Source: Affinundibacterium seohonense (GTDB lineage: Bacteria; Pseudomonadota; Gammaproteobacteria; Burkholderiales; Burkholderiaceae_D). Taken from it: a stretch of 64,000 bases of DNA. This document shows positions 8,307-16,014 of this stretch, piece after piece. Made by a program: the position numbers and the translations under genes. Location: NCBI RefSeq assembly GCF_014284305.1, contig NZ_JACOFW010000002.1, forward strand, positions 62,001-126,000, given 5' to 3'. The notes below the pieces were generated by a model. The model ran no database searches. It was not told the DNA's origin and saw only the letters and a list, made by a program, of their open reading frames with translations. Numbering within the stretch: position 1 is the first letter of the stretch; each line of letters starts with the position of its first letter.

Positions 8307-8729
8307 ATGTCAACAATAGAAAAAGCAATCCAAGTCGCCACACGCGCCCACGCTGGACGCATCGGTGAAGACGGTGATCCAGAAATCTTGCACCCATTGC
8401 GGGTGATGATGCGCTTGCAGGCTGACGATGAACGTCAGACGGCGATCTTGCATGATGTGATTGAAGATGGTGGCATGACGCCAGAGGAATTGCGCGCGGA
8501 AGGTTTTTCTGATGAGATTATTTTGGCGGTCGAAACACTCACGGGCCGCATGGGCGAGAGCTATGACGACTACATTCGTCGCGTGCTGCCTGTGCCACTA
8601 GCTGCACGCGTCAAGCGCGCGGATGTCGAAGAACATGCGTCCGTGGTCAGTCGTTTGCCAGTCTGCGCTGAACAAATCGAACGCATGGGTAATTATGAAC
8701 GTGCGCGTGCGGCTTTAGCTACTGCTTAA
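8307..8729 (+). CDS. HD-domain phosphohydrolase, SpoT/MESH1-like
   Basis: This 140-residue cytosolic protein has the HD hydrolase layout of RelA/SpoT and MESH1. H at ATRAHAGR, H at EILHPLRVMMRL and the HD..ED box in AILHDVIEDGGMTPEEL are all present, followed by VETLTGRMGESYDDYI. These residues hold Mn2+ and support hydrolysis of (p)ppGpp or a similar nucleotide. There is no synthetase, TGS or ACT domain, so it is a small stand-alone hydrolase. The start is fixed by AGGAA in the third copy of the 12-bp repeat. The C-terminus (YERARAALATA) is short. Whether the substrate is (p)ppGpp is inference. Confidence 0.82.
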   Translation: MSTIEKAIQVATRAHAGRIGEDGDPEILHPLRVMMRLQADDERQTAILHDVIEDGGMTPEELRAEGFSDEIILAVETLTGRMGESYDDYIRRVLPVPLAARVKRADVEEHASVVSRLPVCAEQIERMGNYERARAALATA

Positions 8730-8769
8730 AGCGCTGATGGCGATCCATCTTTGAGATATAGATCGCCAA

Positions 8770-9060
8770 TCAATCGGCTCGCCAAGCCGTCACACTCGCT
8801 GGCACACCTTCGATAAACATCATGCCATTCCAGATTTTGCTATAGCCTGCGGGGGGCTGATCGGTGCTGAGCGTTAGTTTGAATGCGTTTGGTCGGGTTA
8901 AATTCAGTTCTTCAAAATTCATGCGATTGACGTTGCCTTGCGGTGCGCTGACCATCGTCGCATCGACAAAGCTTTTAAAATAAATCTCAAAATAGGCAAT
9001 CGCTGCCTCGGTTTTTTTTAGAGAAAAATTACCATCACTCTCAGTTTGTGTGTTTGCCAT
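8770..9060 (-). CDS. Hypothetical protein
   Basis: This 96-residue soluble protein is not recognised. It is amphipathic in the first half (KKTEAAIAYFEIYFKSFVDATMV) and then all-beta in character, ending in FIEGVPASVTAWRAD. The ATG at 9060 is chosen because GGAG lies 5 nt upstream; a GTG two codons earlier is too close to that site. It is 39 bp downstream of a lipoprotein gene on the same strand, so the two are probably one transcript and may act together. Confidence 0.6.
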   Translation of the reverse strand: MANTQTESDGNFSLKKTEAAIAYFEIYFKSFVDATMVSAPQGNVNRMNFEELNLTRPNAFKLTLSTDQPPAGYSKIWNGMMFIEGVPASVTAWRAD

Positions 9061-9099
9061 ATTCACTCCGTTATCGAATTAGGGGATTGCTTAGCAAGA

Positions 9100-10014
9100 T
9101 TATTTGACGGTGATGCCAACGCTTTTGAGCGCGTCACGCCATGCCTGATCATTGCCTGGGTTGAATGCTGCCGAAATCGCATCGCTTGCCGCCGTAAAAT
9201 CGCTGTAATTGATCGGCTTTCCAGTTATTTTGCTCATGATGGCATTGATCTTTTGTAGATTCTCTGGCGTGTTGGTCTTTAAGCTCATTAAGGCATCTGA
9301 GAGACTGAGGGCTGCTTGTATTTGTTCAGGGGTTGGGTCAATTAATTTTTGTAATTTGACATCGGCCTCTTGATTTTTCATGGACGAATCCAATTGAATC
9401 GCGTCAATTGCACCAATCAGTGTACCCGCCATTTCATAATTATTTAAGTCGTCCAAGGCTTGCGTAAATGGGTATTGGTCGATGTCCAATTTGACGCCAT
9501 TTAAGATGCGCAGCAAGACCTGCTTTCTTTGCGAATTCATGGTCGCAATCAGCGCAGGGATGGTTTTGTCGAAGTAAAAATATTTGTCGATCGTCGATTT
9601 GCCGCCCGTGATTCCGGCCGCCGCCAAGGCGATATTGGTCTTGGCACGGATCGCACCGGTGGCTGCGCTCGCCAAATTTAATCCTATCAATACGCCATCG
9701 GTACCAGCATCCAGATGCTGTTTGTCCACGCCCAAGTCGCGTACAAAACGTTGGTAGCGAATATTATATAAAGCAATGCGGCCATTGACGAAATCATTGC
9801 GCTCTTTGGCGGTCGCATTTGCTTTGTAGGTTGATAATTTGGCTGCGGTTTGGTACATGTCTTCCAGCGCTTTGAGATCTTCCTCGTAGCTGAAAGAGGG
9901 TGCGGGCGCACCGCCATTTTTCATGCTGCTGCAGGCGCTCATGGTGAAGCAAGCAAGTGCGAGTAGGCTCCATTTTTTGATCGTGGTGTAGAGGCGATTT
10001 TTTGCTTGATGCAT
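9100..10014 (-). CDS. Hypothetical lipoprotein
   Basis: This 304-residue protein has a lipoprotein signal peptide ending in the lipobox MSAC at about residues 25-28 (CFTMSAC|SS), so it should be a membrane-anchored periplasmic protein. The mature part is largely helical. It contains a glycine/alanine-rich segment (GLNLASAATGAIRAKTNIAL, then AAAGITGGKS) that could insert into or pack against a membrane. No named family is recognised. AGGAAA lies at a good distance before the ATG at 10014. The gene for the 96-residue protein follows immediately. Downstream of the start codon the sequence shows no frameshift. Confidence 0.7.
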   Translation of the reverse strand: MHQAKNRLYTTIKKWSLLALACFTMSACSSMKNGGAPAPSFSYEEDLKALEDMYQTAAKLSTYKANATAKERNDFVNGRIALYNIRYQRFVRDLGVDKQHLDAGTDGVLIGLNLASAATGAIRAKTNIALAAAGITGGKSTIDKYFYFDKTIPALIATMNSQRKQVLLRILNGVKLDIDQYPFTQALDDLNNYEMAGTLIGAIDAIQLDSSMKNQEADVKLQKLIDPTPEQIQAALSLSDALMSLKTNTPENLQKINAIMSKITGKPINYSDFTAASDAISAAFNPGNDQAWRDALKSVGITVK

Positions 10015-10438
10015 ATCAGATTTCCTTTCTAAAAAGAGGCGAGCAGTGCCGCTCAGAAAAGCATAATTTTTGTGACGTAAAATCTAAGACGCTGTATTTC
10101 TGCCTTTGCAGGACTGACGTCTCGATGTGTTGTGCTTAACTGCTATACGTGACAGGACAATAACAATAAATGGCAATAAAAACGAGTGTAAATTTGCCTA
10201 GCTAAAACTATCTTTGCATTTAGCACCAATTTTGATGCAAGGAGGCGACACAATGCGATTTGCATTCGACACTTAGGCATTAAGATAGCGCCTGCAAACG
10301 CAGTAACTGCGAACGAAAATGTAAGACAGTGGGAACTAAGCGCACGCTAACTTGCCTAAAATCTTTTTCAAGGCTCGCGCAAGTCCAAATTGATTCAAAT
10401 AGCTCCTAACAAGTCCAACCAAATTGAGAATCCAATTC
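10015..10438. other. Intergenic spacer between lipoprotein and M16 protease
   Basis: These 420 bp separate divergently read genes. The only repeat-like element is a degenerate CTGCC-TTT-GCAGGA palindrome at about 10098-10119. No gene or strong promoter was recognised. Confidence 0.5.
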
Positions 10439-13303
10439 ATGAAACCTACCAGCATGTCCTTACTCATCGCCGCTGCGCTGAGTACCCTCGCCGTATCGCC
10501 AGTGTCAGCCACAACCCCCGCTGTCACGTCCAAGCAGTCAGTTAAGCCAGCAAAAGCCAGTCTCAAAGTCGACTATCAAAAATTCACATTAGCCAATGGC
10601 TTAGAAGTGATCTTGCATGTGGATCGCTCTGATCCTGTGGTTGCGGTGAATTTGACAGCGCATGTGGGCTCGGCCCGCGAAAAAGCAGGTCGTACTGGGT
10701 TTGCGCATTTGTTTGAACATTTGCTGTTTTTAGAATCAGAAAATCTGGGCAAAGGTGGCTTAGATAAAATGTCAGCACGCATCGGTGGCTCAGGCGCGAA
10801 CGGTTCGACTTCACAAGATCGCACTAATTATTTGCAGACCGTACCAAAAGACGCTTTAGAAAAAATGATTTGGGCAGAAGCCGATAAGCTAGGTTGGTTT
10901 ATCAATACCGTCACCGATCAAGTGCTGGCGAAAGAGAAGCAAGTCGTCAAGAACGAAAAACGCCAAAGCGTCGATAACAATCCTTATGGCCACAATTCCT
11001 ATGTGATTGATAAAGCTTTGTATCCAGCTGATCATCCGTATAACTGGCAAGTCATCGGTTCACTCGAAGATTTGCAAAACGCGACGGTCGATGACGTTAA
11101 AGAATTTTTCCGTCGCTGGTATGTACCCAACAATGTGACCTTAGTGATCGCAGGTGATTTCGATGCCGCACAAGCAAAGAAATGGGTAGAGAAATACTTT
11201 GGTGAAATTCAACGCGGCGAAGAAGTGAAGGCGCTGCCGAAACGTGCAGGTGTGGTGAAAGAGACCGTCAAGCTCTACCACGAAGATAATTTTGCACGCG
11301 TACCGGCCTTGACCATGGTGTGGCCTGCAGTCGAACAATTTCATGCTGACTCCTATGCTTTGGATGTGCTCAGTGAATATTTGTCATGCGGCAAAAAAGC
11401 ACCGTTTTACCAAGTCTTAGTCGAAGATAAAAAACTCACCTCCAACGTCAGCATAGGCAATCGCACTTCGGAATTAGCTGGTCAATTCATGCTCAATGTG
11501 CGCGCCTTTGATGGTAAATCTTTAGATGAAGTCGCCAGCGCAGTCAACGACGCATTCGCCAAATTTGAAAAAGATGGCATCTCAGAAAAAGATTTGAATC
11601 GCATCAAAGCCGGACAAGAAACCCAGTTTTATAACTCACTCTCCAGCGTACTTGGCAAATCTGCGCAATTAGCTGAATACAATTACTTAACCGGCAATCC
11701 AGGTTTCGTTGAACAAGACATCAAAAACATTTTGGCAGTCACGCCAGCCGATGTCATGCGTGTTTATGACAAATACATCAAGGGCAAAAACTTTGTTGCT
11801 ACTAGCTTTGTACCAAAAGGTAAAGTCAATCTCGCCTTGAGCGGATCAAGCAAGGCCGAAGTCGCTGAAGAAAAAATCGTACAAGGTGCAGAAGCGGCAG
11901 TCGATCCAAATATCAACGCGACTTACACCAAAACACCGTCCAAGATCAAACGCGATCAAGAGCCAGCCTATGGTGCCGCAGCAGAAGTTAAAACCCCAAA
12001 AGTATGGGAAGGCAAACTGAACAATGGCCTGCGCGTGTACGGCATACAAAATGATGAAGTACCGTTAGTCCAATTTGAAATGCAAATCGATGGTGGCTTG
12101 CTGTTAGAAGACATCAACAAAGTCGGCGTTGCCAATTTGATGGCACGCATGATGACCCAAGGTACCGCCAAGAAAACGCCACAAGAATTGGAAGAAGCGA
12201 TACAGCAACTCGGCGCTTCCATCGTGGTCACAGCACGTACCGAAGACATCCGCATCACAGTCAATACTTTGGCGCGTAACTATCAAGCGACTTTGGCTTT
12301 GGTGGAAGAAATCTTGTTAGAGCCACGCTGGGATGAAAAAGAGCTCGCCTTGTTAAAGCAAAATATGTTGAGTCAGATTCGTCAACAAGAAGCGAATCCA
12401 AATGTGGTAGCCGCCAACGCTTACAACAAGTTGATCTATGGCGACAAGAATATTCGCTCACGGAATATCTTGGGATCGGAAGAGACAGTCAAGGCGATTA
12501 CGATTGACGATTTAAAAGCCTACTATCAAAAAAACCTGTCACCATCGATCACGCGTATGCACATTGTCGGTGCTTTACCTAAGGCCACGATTCAAAATTC
12601 ATTAGCGTCACTGGCAAAGACATGGCAAGCGAAAAAAGTCGAATTGCCAGCTGCGAATATCGCTAGTACAGACGCTAAGCAAACGCAAGGCAAAGTGTTC
12701 TTTGTCGATATTCCAGATGCCAAACAATCCGTTTTGCAAATCGGCTATCCAGCACTAGCGGCAACCGATAAAGACTATTACCCAGCCAATGTCATGAACT
12801 ACATCTTAGGTGGCGGCGGCTTTGCATCCCGCCTTACTCAAGAGCTGCGTGAAGGCAAAGGCTACACCTACGGCATTCGTTCGGGCTTTAACGGCACCAA
12901 GAGCATCGGTGAATTCAACATCAACAGCAGTGTTCGTACCAACGTCACGCTGGAATCAACGCAATTGATCAAACAAATTCTGCAAGACTATGCAGTGAGC
13001 TACTCAGATGCGGATTTGCAAACGACCAAGAGCTTCTTGATTAAGAGCAATGCCCGCGCTTTTGAAACGTCTTCAGCCAAACTCGGCATGTTAGACAACA
13101 TCAGCAAATACGGCTGGACACCCAACTATGTGAAAGAGCGCGAACAAATTGTGAAGACCATGACCGTCGAACAGATCAAAGCGCTATCGCAAAAATACCT
13201 CGATCCAAACAAGATGATCTGGTTGGTCGTCGGCGATGCGAAAACCCAGTTGCCACGTATGAAGGAATTGGGATTTGGTGAGCCTGTGTTGTTGAGTAAA
13301 TAG
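10439..13303 (+). CDS. Two-domain M16 family zinc peptidase, exported
   Basis: This 954-residue protein has a Sec signal peptide (about residues 1-24, ending PVSA). The first M16 unit contains the inverted zinc motif HLFEH (H90, E93, H94) and the third ligand Glu at 173 (KNEKR), as in pitrilysin and mitochondrial processing peptidase. The second unit, from about residue 515, aligns at LNNGLRVYGIQNDEVPLV but has LMARMMTQGT where the zinc motif should be, so it is non-catalytic. The typical C-terminal block GGFASRLTQELREGKGYTYG is present. Fused active plus inactive halves are normal for periplasmic M16B enzymes. The ATG at 10439 is chosen over a TTG at 10424. It probably degrades peptides in the periplasm. 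Confidence 0.93.
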   Translation: MKPTSMSLLIAAALSTLAVSPVSATTPAVTSKQSVKPAKASLKVDYQKFTLANGLEVILHVDRSDPVVAVNLTAHVGSAREKAGRTGFAHLFEHLLFLESENLGKGGLDKMSARIGGSGANGSTSQDRTNYLQTVPKDALEKMIWAEADKLGWFINTVTDQVLAKEKQVVKNEKRQSVDNNPYGHNSYVIDKALYPADHPYNWQVIGSLEDLQNATVDDVKEFFRRWYVPNNVTLVIAGDFDAAQAKKWVEKYFGEIQRGEEVKALPKRAGVVKETVKLYHEDNFARVPALTMVWPAVEQFHADSYALDVLSEYLSCGKKAPFYQVLVEDKKLTSNVSIGNRTSELAGQFMLNVRAFDGKSLDEVASAVNDAFAKFEKDGISEKDLNRIKAGQETQFYNSLSSVLGKSAQLAEYNYLTGNPGFVEQDIKNILAVTPADVMRVYDKYIKGKNFVATSFVPKGKVNLALSGSSKAEVAEEKIVQGAEAAVDPNINATYTKTPSKIKRDQEPAYGAAAEVKTPKVWEGKLNNGLRVYGIQNDEVPLVQFEMQIDGGLLLEDINKVGVANLMARMMTQGTAKKTPQELEEAIQQLGASIVVTARTEDIRITVNTLARNYQATLALVEEILLEPRWDEKELALLKQNMLSQIRQQEANPNVVAANAYNKLIYGDKNIRSRNILGSEETVKAITIDDLKAYYQKNLSPSITRMHIVGALPKATIQNSLASLAKTWQAKKVELPAANIASTDAKQTQGKVFFVDIPDAKQSVLQIGYPALAATDKDYYPANVMNYILGGGGFASRLTQELREGKGYTYGIRSGFNGTKSIGEFNINSSVRTNVTLESTQLIKQILQDYAVSYSDADLQTTKSFLIKSNARAFETSSAKLGMLDNISKYGWTPNYVKEREQIVKTMTVEQIKALSQKYLDPNKMIWLVVGDAKTQLPRMKELGFGEPVLLSK

Positions 13304-13312
13304 GGTTGGCTT

Positions 13313-13339
13313 CTTGGGCACGGCGAGCACGTGCCCAAG
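13313..13339 (+). terminator. Hairpin after the M16 peptidase gene
   Basis: Perfect 10-bp stem CTTGGGCACG/CGTGCCCAAG with a 7-nt loop. Only a short T run (ATTTTC) follows, so it may be a weak terminator or an mRNA 3'-end stabiliser. Confidence 0.55.
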
Positions 13340-13375
13340 GATTTTCTGCGTTGATAGAAACTCGACTAAACGAAT

Positions 13376-13409
13376 GCGAATCGTGATTTTCAAAAAGATC
13401 GCGATTCGC
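13376..13409. repeat. Long inverted repeat
   Basis: GCGAATCGTGAT and ATCGCGATTCGC pair over 12 bp with one mismatch and a 10-nt loop. It is one of several palindromes packed between 13310 and 13540. Confidence 0.6.
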
Positions 13410-13426
13410 GTTGTTGAGGAAATTTT

Positions 13427-13457
13427 GTAGGTTGGAGCTGAGCTTGCGAAGCCCAAC
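13427..13457 (+). repeat. GTAG-headed REP-like palindrome
   Basis: GTAG is followed by GTTGGAGCT, a short loop and AGCCCAAC (one imperfect position). A GTAG/GGAG tetranucleotide in front of a hairpin is the structure of REP elements mobilised by RAYT transposases. No RAYT gene is in the window. Confidence 0.55.
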
Positions 13458-13484
13458 GTCTGTTAGTCGACCTGTTCTTACACA

Positions 13485-13542
13485 ATGGTGAGTAGGCAGC
13501 GAAGCAGGCTGCTGGAACAGTCAGTTAATGCTCACCATCTAC
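13485..13542 (-). repeat. Inverted repeat, GTAG-headed on the minus strand
   Basis: ATGGTGAG at 13485-13492 pairs with CTCACCAT at 13531-13538, and CTAC (GTAG on the other strand) follows. Inside is a smaller GCAGC/GCTGC dyad. Its form is again REP-like. Confidence 0.45.
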
Positions 13543-13563
13543 TAGCCACCGTCCATTCTTGCT

Positions 13564-13755
13564 CTAGTCGCCGGGCTTGGTCGCGTCCTCTTCATTCCAG
13601 ACACTTAGCACATTTTCGTGTCCATGCTGAATAGCTAGGCGCTGCTTTGCGTCAACGAGATCGCGCGCAACAACTGTCGTTCGAAAGACGGCAGCACTTG
13701 CATCGGTTTGTACGATTAGTGCTTCGAATTCACGCAGTGGTTCTTGGACTGGCAT
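13564..13755 (-). CDS. Small conserved-type hypothetical protein
   Basis: This 63-residue soluble protein contains FEALIVQTDASAAVFRTTVVARDLVDAKQRL, a beta-strand and helix pattern that looks like a real folded domain, with a C-terminal NEEDATKPGD tail. The pattern recalls small proteins seen in other proteobacteria, but I cannot name a family. ATG start; the upstream AAGG is only a weak ribosome-binding site. It lies 25 bp downstream of the PIN-like gene on the same strand and could be its co-transcribed neighbour. Confidence 0.5.
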   Translation of the reverse strand: MPVQEPLREFEALIVQTDASAAVFRTTVVARDLVDAKQRLAIQHGHENVLSVWNEEDATKPGD

Positions 13756-13780
13756 AGCGGTTTTTGAGCCTTAACGCCCG

Positions 13781-14605
13781 TTAGATGACATTTGTGGACA
13801 AGAGATCTCCGCTGGGAAGTAAAAGATTCCACCATCGCTGAAGTTTTTTTTCGTTTGTAGCAAAGGCGCCCTCTAACAAGCCTAGCGTCAAGTGTTGCAT
13901 GTCGTGCAAATCGTGCTCAAGTCGATCGAGCACGCCTGCCGTAAGCATTTCATCCACTTGGTCTTGGTACCGGAGGTGAATGTCAAGTGCGAACAGCATC
14001 CTCACTTGAAGCCAACGAAGAAGTGCCCATGATGAATTGATGTTTTGAGCGGATGGATACGGAAGGTTTGGGTCAGGTGATTCTAAAGTGCCAAAAAAAT
14101 TTCTGACTTCGTCGCAGTTCGCGATGAGTATCTCTGCATTCTGCTTGGCTCGGTCTTGCTCTTCCTGTGTGCCCGTGAGCAATGATCCAAACAATGACTC
14201 TGATGTTTTTGAAAGTTCGATGATTTGGTACAACTCTGAACGTAGCTCTAATGATTGATGATCAAGAGCCCTTGCAGATTCAATGGGTAGTTGATAGTCC
14301 GCCTCCAATAGTCTCGCGTTGAACTCAAAGTCGATATTGATACGGTTATTGGAAGGCTTTCCAGCTGGCCTTGAGTGCTCGATTTCTTTACGAAGCAAAA
14401 TTCCAATGTGCTCAACTAGCAAGACTGGATTACGCTTTGACGGGAGTTTCCTGAAGCAGCGTACCCTCGAAGTGCTTCTTGTTGTTAGCATCTCGTAGAA
14501 CAGCGGGCCGCTGACAATCAGTTTATATTGATTCGATAGCTCAAGCAGGCGACTCTTGCTCACGCCTTCCAGAAAACACTTGTCGAGGATCAGACCCTGT
14601 TTCAT
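13781..14605 (-). CDS. PIN-domain-like protein of unknown role
   Basis: This 274-residue soluble protein starts LILDKCFLEGVSKSRLLEL and continues LIVSGPLFYEMLTT, which gives an Asp and a Glu in the positions of the first two PIN nuclease acidic residues. The C-terminal block DMQHLTLGLLEGAFATNEKKLQRWW has the D...T.(D/N)..L form of the last PIN strands. The middle 150 residues are a helical insertion not seen in short VapC toxins. It may be a metal-dependent RNase. No VapB-type antitoxin is adjacent. The ATG at 14605 follows a GAGG site and directly follows the 95-bp leader repeat. The PIN call is by eye and uncertain. Confidence 0.5.
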   Translation of the reverse strand: MKQGLILDKCFLEGVSKSRLLELSNQYKLIVSGPLFYEMLTTRSTSRVRCFRKLPSKRNPVLLVEHIGILLRKEIEHSRPAGKPSNNRINIDFEFNARLLEADYQLPIESARALDHQSLELRSELYQIIELSKTSESLFGSLLTGTQEEQDRAKQNAEILIANCDEVRNFFGTLESPDPNLPYPSAQNINSSWALLRWLQVRMLFALDIHLRYQDQVDEMLTAGVLDRLEHDLHDMQHLTLGLLEGAFATNEKKLQRWWNLLLPSGDLLSTNVI

Positions 14606-14615
14606 GTTGCCTCAC

Positions 14616-14710
14616 GCAATTTAATTTTCAAAATGCAAAGATACCCGAACACCCAAAATAAGACAATTTGTTTCAACTCTCTCAAAACCCGCATGGCAGC
14701 GACTTGATTT
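14616..14710 (-). repeat. 95-bp leader repeat, copy B
   Basis: On the minus strand this block aligns without gaps to 15501-15595 with 76 of 95 positions identical. Long exact parts include GCTGCCATGC and GTTCGGGTATCTTT. It ends 10 nt before the PIN-like gene start. Confidence 0.85.
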
Positions 14711-14736
14711 TGTTTATACCCAATGACATCAGCTTT

Positions 14737-14914
14737 GTAGGTGCGATTAGTGAAACGTAATCGCACGTATGTTAGGTATTCGTACAAATCAATGAAATGC
14801 TGGGGACATCTCCACCTAATAATCGATGGCGCAAGCCCAATTTAAGTTAGATTCTATTTTTCCGTTCGGTGGTGAGACACATGCGTGCGATTACGTTTCA
14901 CAAATCGCTCCTAG
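14737..14914. repeat. Inverted REP pair (REPIN-like element)
   Basis: The plus-strand unit at 14737-14766 is GTAG followed by a perfect 9-bp hairpin, GTGCGATTA-GTGAAACG-TAATCGCAC. The unit at 14885-14914 is its inverted copy with 27 of 30 positions identical. 118 bp lie between. Two REPs in opposite orientation form a REPIN, the mobile unit of RAYT systems. The right unit overlaps the region just past the 3' end of the DUF998 gene (stop at 14932). Confidence 0.75.
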
Positions 14915-14931
14915 ATCCTTCGAATATCAAG

Positions 14932-15480
14932 CTACACTGCGCCACCGACCTGCCAAGCTGCTAAAGCCAAGCCGCCGAATAAGCAAATCTCTGCAATGCG
15001 CTGGATCAGCCCACGAACAGGATGTGGAAAGGATAATGCAATCGCGACACCGATCACAATGTATCCCGCAGTTTCGAAAGGTTCACCCAAGCTCTCAGCG
15101 AGCCTCATGAGTGCGATGCCGCCACCAATGTACTCAACAGCACCAGCAAAAAAATGAAGTGTATGGCTGACCGTACCGTATAAAGGTGCACCCGCGTCAC
15201 AGGGGAATACAGCTGCACCAATGTAGCCAATTGCGATACAGAGCGCGAGCGTCGCTGCTGCAGGGGCGGCGGTGTTAATAATGTAGGCAACGATCAGGAG
15301 GGAAATGCCTACGGGTAGGAAAAGGCCGAAGGCAACAAAGCGCTGATTGTGCGCGCCAATCTCACCGATCTCGCTGATCGTGTGCTTGATGTGACTATAG
15401 CCAGCCTTTTTGGGCGCCAGTACTACAAGACTGGCGAAGAGGTAAATAGTAGCGATAGCTGTTACTACTGTTGCGAGCAT
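14932..15480 (-). CDS. DUF998 family membrane protein
   Basis: This 182-residue protein has six hydrophobic segments. It carries the family pattern of DUF998: HTISEIGEIGAHNQRFV after the first helix, then GAAVFPCDAGAPLYGTVSHTLHFFAGAVEYIGGGI with the conserved FPCD.G and His residues. Function of the family is unknown; it sits in the inner membrane. The ATG at 15480 follows GTGGAG at a good distance, although the frame is open to 15537. Directly upstream lies copy A of the 95-bp leader repeat. Confidence 0.8.
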   Translation of the reverse strand: MLATVVTAIATIYLFASLVVLAPKKAGYSHIKHTISEIGEIGAHNQRFVAFGLFLPVGISLLIVAYIINTAAPAAATLALCIAIGYIGAAVFPCDAGAPLYGTVSHTLHFFAGAVEYIGGGIALMRLAESLGEPFETAGYIVIGVAIALSFPHPVRGLIQRIAEICLFGGLALAAWQVGGAV

Positions 15481-15500
15481 TAGTTTCTCCACAATTAAAA

Positions 15501-15595
15501 GTGATTTAATTTTCAAAATGAAAAGATACCCGAACATTAAACTAAGGACAATTTATTTCAATTTGCACAGAACCTGCATGGCAGCTACCTGATTT
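15501..15595 (-). repeat. 95-bp leader repeat, copy A
   Basis: Partner of 14616-14710 (80% identity, no gaps). It ends 20 nt before the start of the DUF998 gene. The two downstream genes are unrelated to each other, so the repeat is not part of a duplicated gene. Confidence 0.85.
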
Positions 15596-15677
15596 AGTTC
15601 ATATTGAATGGCATTGGATTCAACAAAGTCGATAAAAAAGTATGGTTGAGCCATAAGAAAAAAACTTTAAAACTTTA

Positions 15678-15695
15678 TGTAAAGGACGCTTGACA
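15678..15695 (-). promoter_or_regulatory. 18-bp operator-like motif, copy 1 (minus orientation)
   Basis: On the minus strand it reads TGTCAAGCGTCCTTTACA. On the plus strand its end supplies TTGACA (15690-15695), which with TACTAT at 15712-15717 (16-bp spacer) makes a plausible sigma-70 promoter toward the gene at 16015. Confidence 0.6.
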
Positions 15696-15716
15696 AAGAT
15701 TTTTTTTGGTTTACTA

Positions 15717-15734
15717 TGTCAAACATGCTTTACA
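15717..15734 (+). promoter_or_regulatory. 18-bp operator-like motif, copy 2
   Basis: TGTCAAACATGCTTTACA. It begins at the end of the predicted -10 element, so a bound protein would block the promoter. A T8 tract precedes it. Confidence 0.6.
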
Positions 15735-15833
15735 CATTCGGCGAACTCTAGAGGAGCGGTGAATGGGGTAGGCAACAAAAACCAAGCAGCTCGCAATGAA
15801 GTTTTCGCACGCTGCTTATTTTTTAGTTTGGTG

Positions 15834-15851
15834 TGTCAAGCGAGCTTTACA
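15834..15851 (+). promoter_or_regulatory. 18-bp operator-like motif, copy 3
   Basis: TGTCAAGCGAGCTTTACA, preceded by a T6 tract. Half-sites TGTCAAG and CTTTACA form an imperfect dyad. Confidence 0.6.
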
Positions 15852-15931
15852 TGACGTTGAAATGATATCGTGTAGTGCTGTTAAAGGTAGCAAGGCGTCG
15901 TTGGATTCCCTGCTTTTTTTATCACCTGATG

Positions 15932-15949
15932 TGTCAACTTTGCTTTACA
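15932..15949 (+). promoter_or_regulatory. 18-bp operator-like motif, copy 4
   Basis: TGTCAACTTTGCTTTACA, preceded by a T7 tract. It lies about 65 bp before the start codon at 16015. Confidence 0.6.
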
Positions 15950-16014
15950 TGCTTGTGCCGAAACGATTGCAATACACCAAAAACTGTCATCAAAAATTTA
16001 TTTAGGAGAACATC

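Noticed and set aside
14602-14787. A 61-codon minus-strand frame upstream of the PIN-like gene
   Set aside because: It is made of the 95-bp leader repeat and one REP unit; the other leader copy does not keep the frame open.
13420-15600. Integron cassette array with attC sites
   Set aside because: GTTAGAT-like cores occur (for example near 13773), but no paired attC arms with the right symmetry were found, and no integrase is present. The repeats fit REP and leader elements better.
15796-16005. A 69-codon plus-strand frame beginning at an ATG
   Set aside because: It spans two of the operator-like motifs, has no ribosome-binding site, and the translation shows no domain-like pattern.
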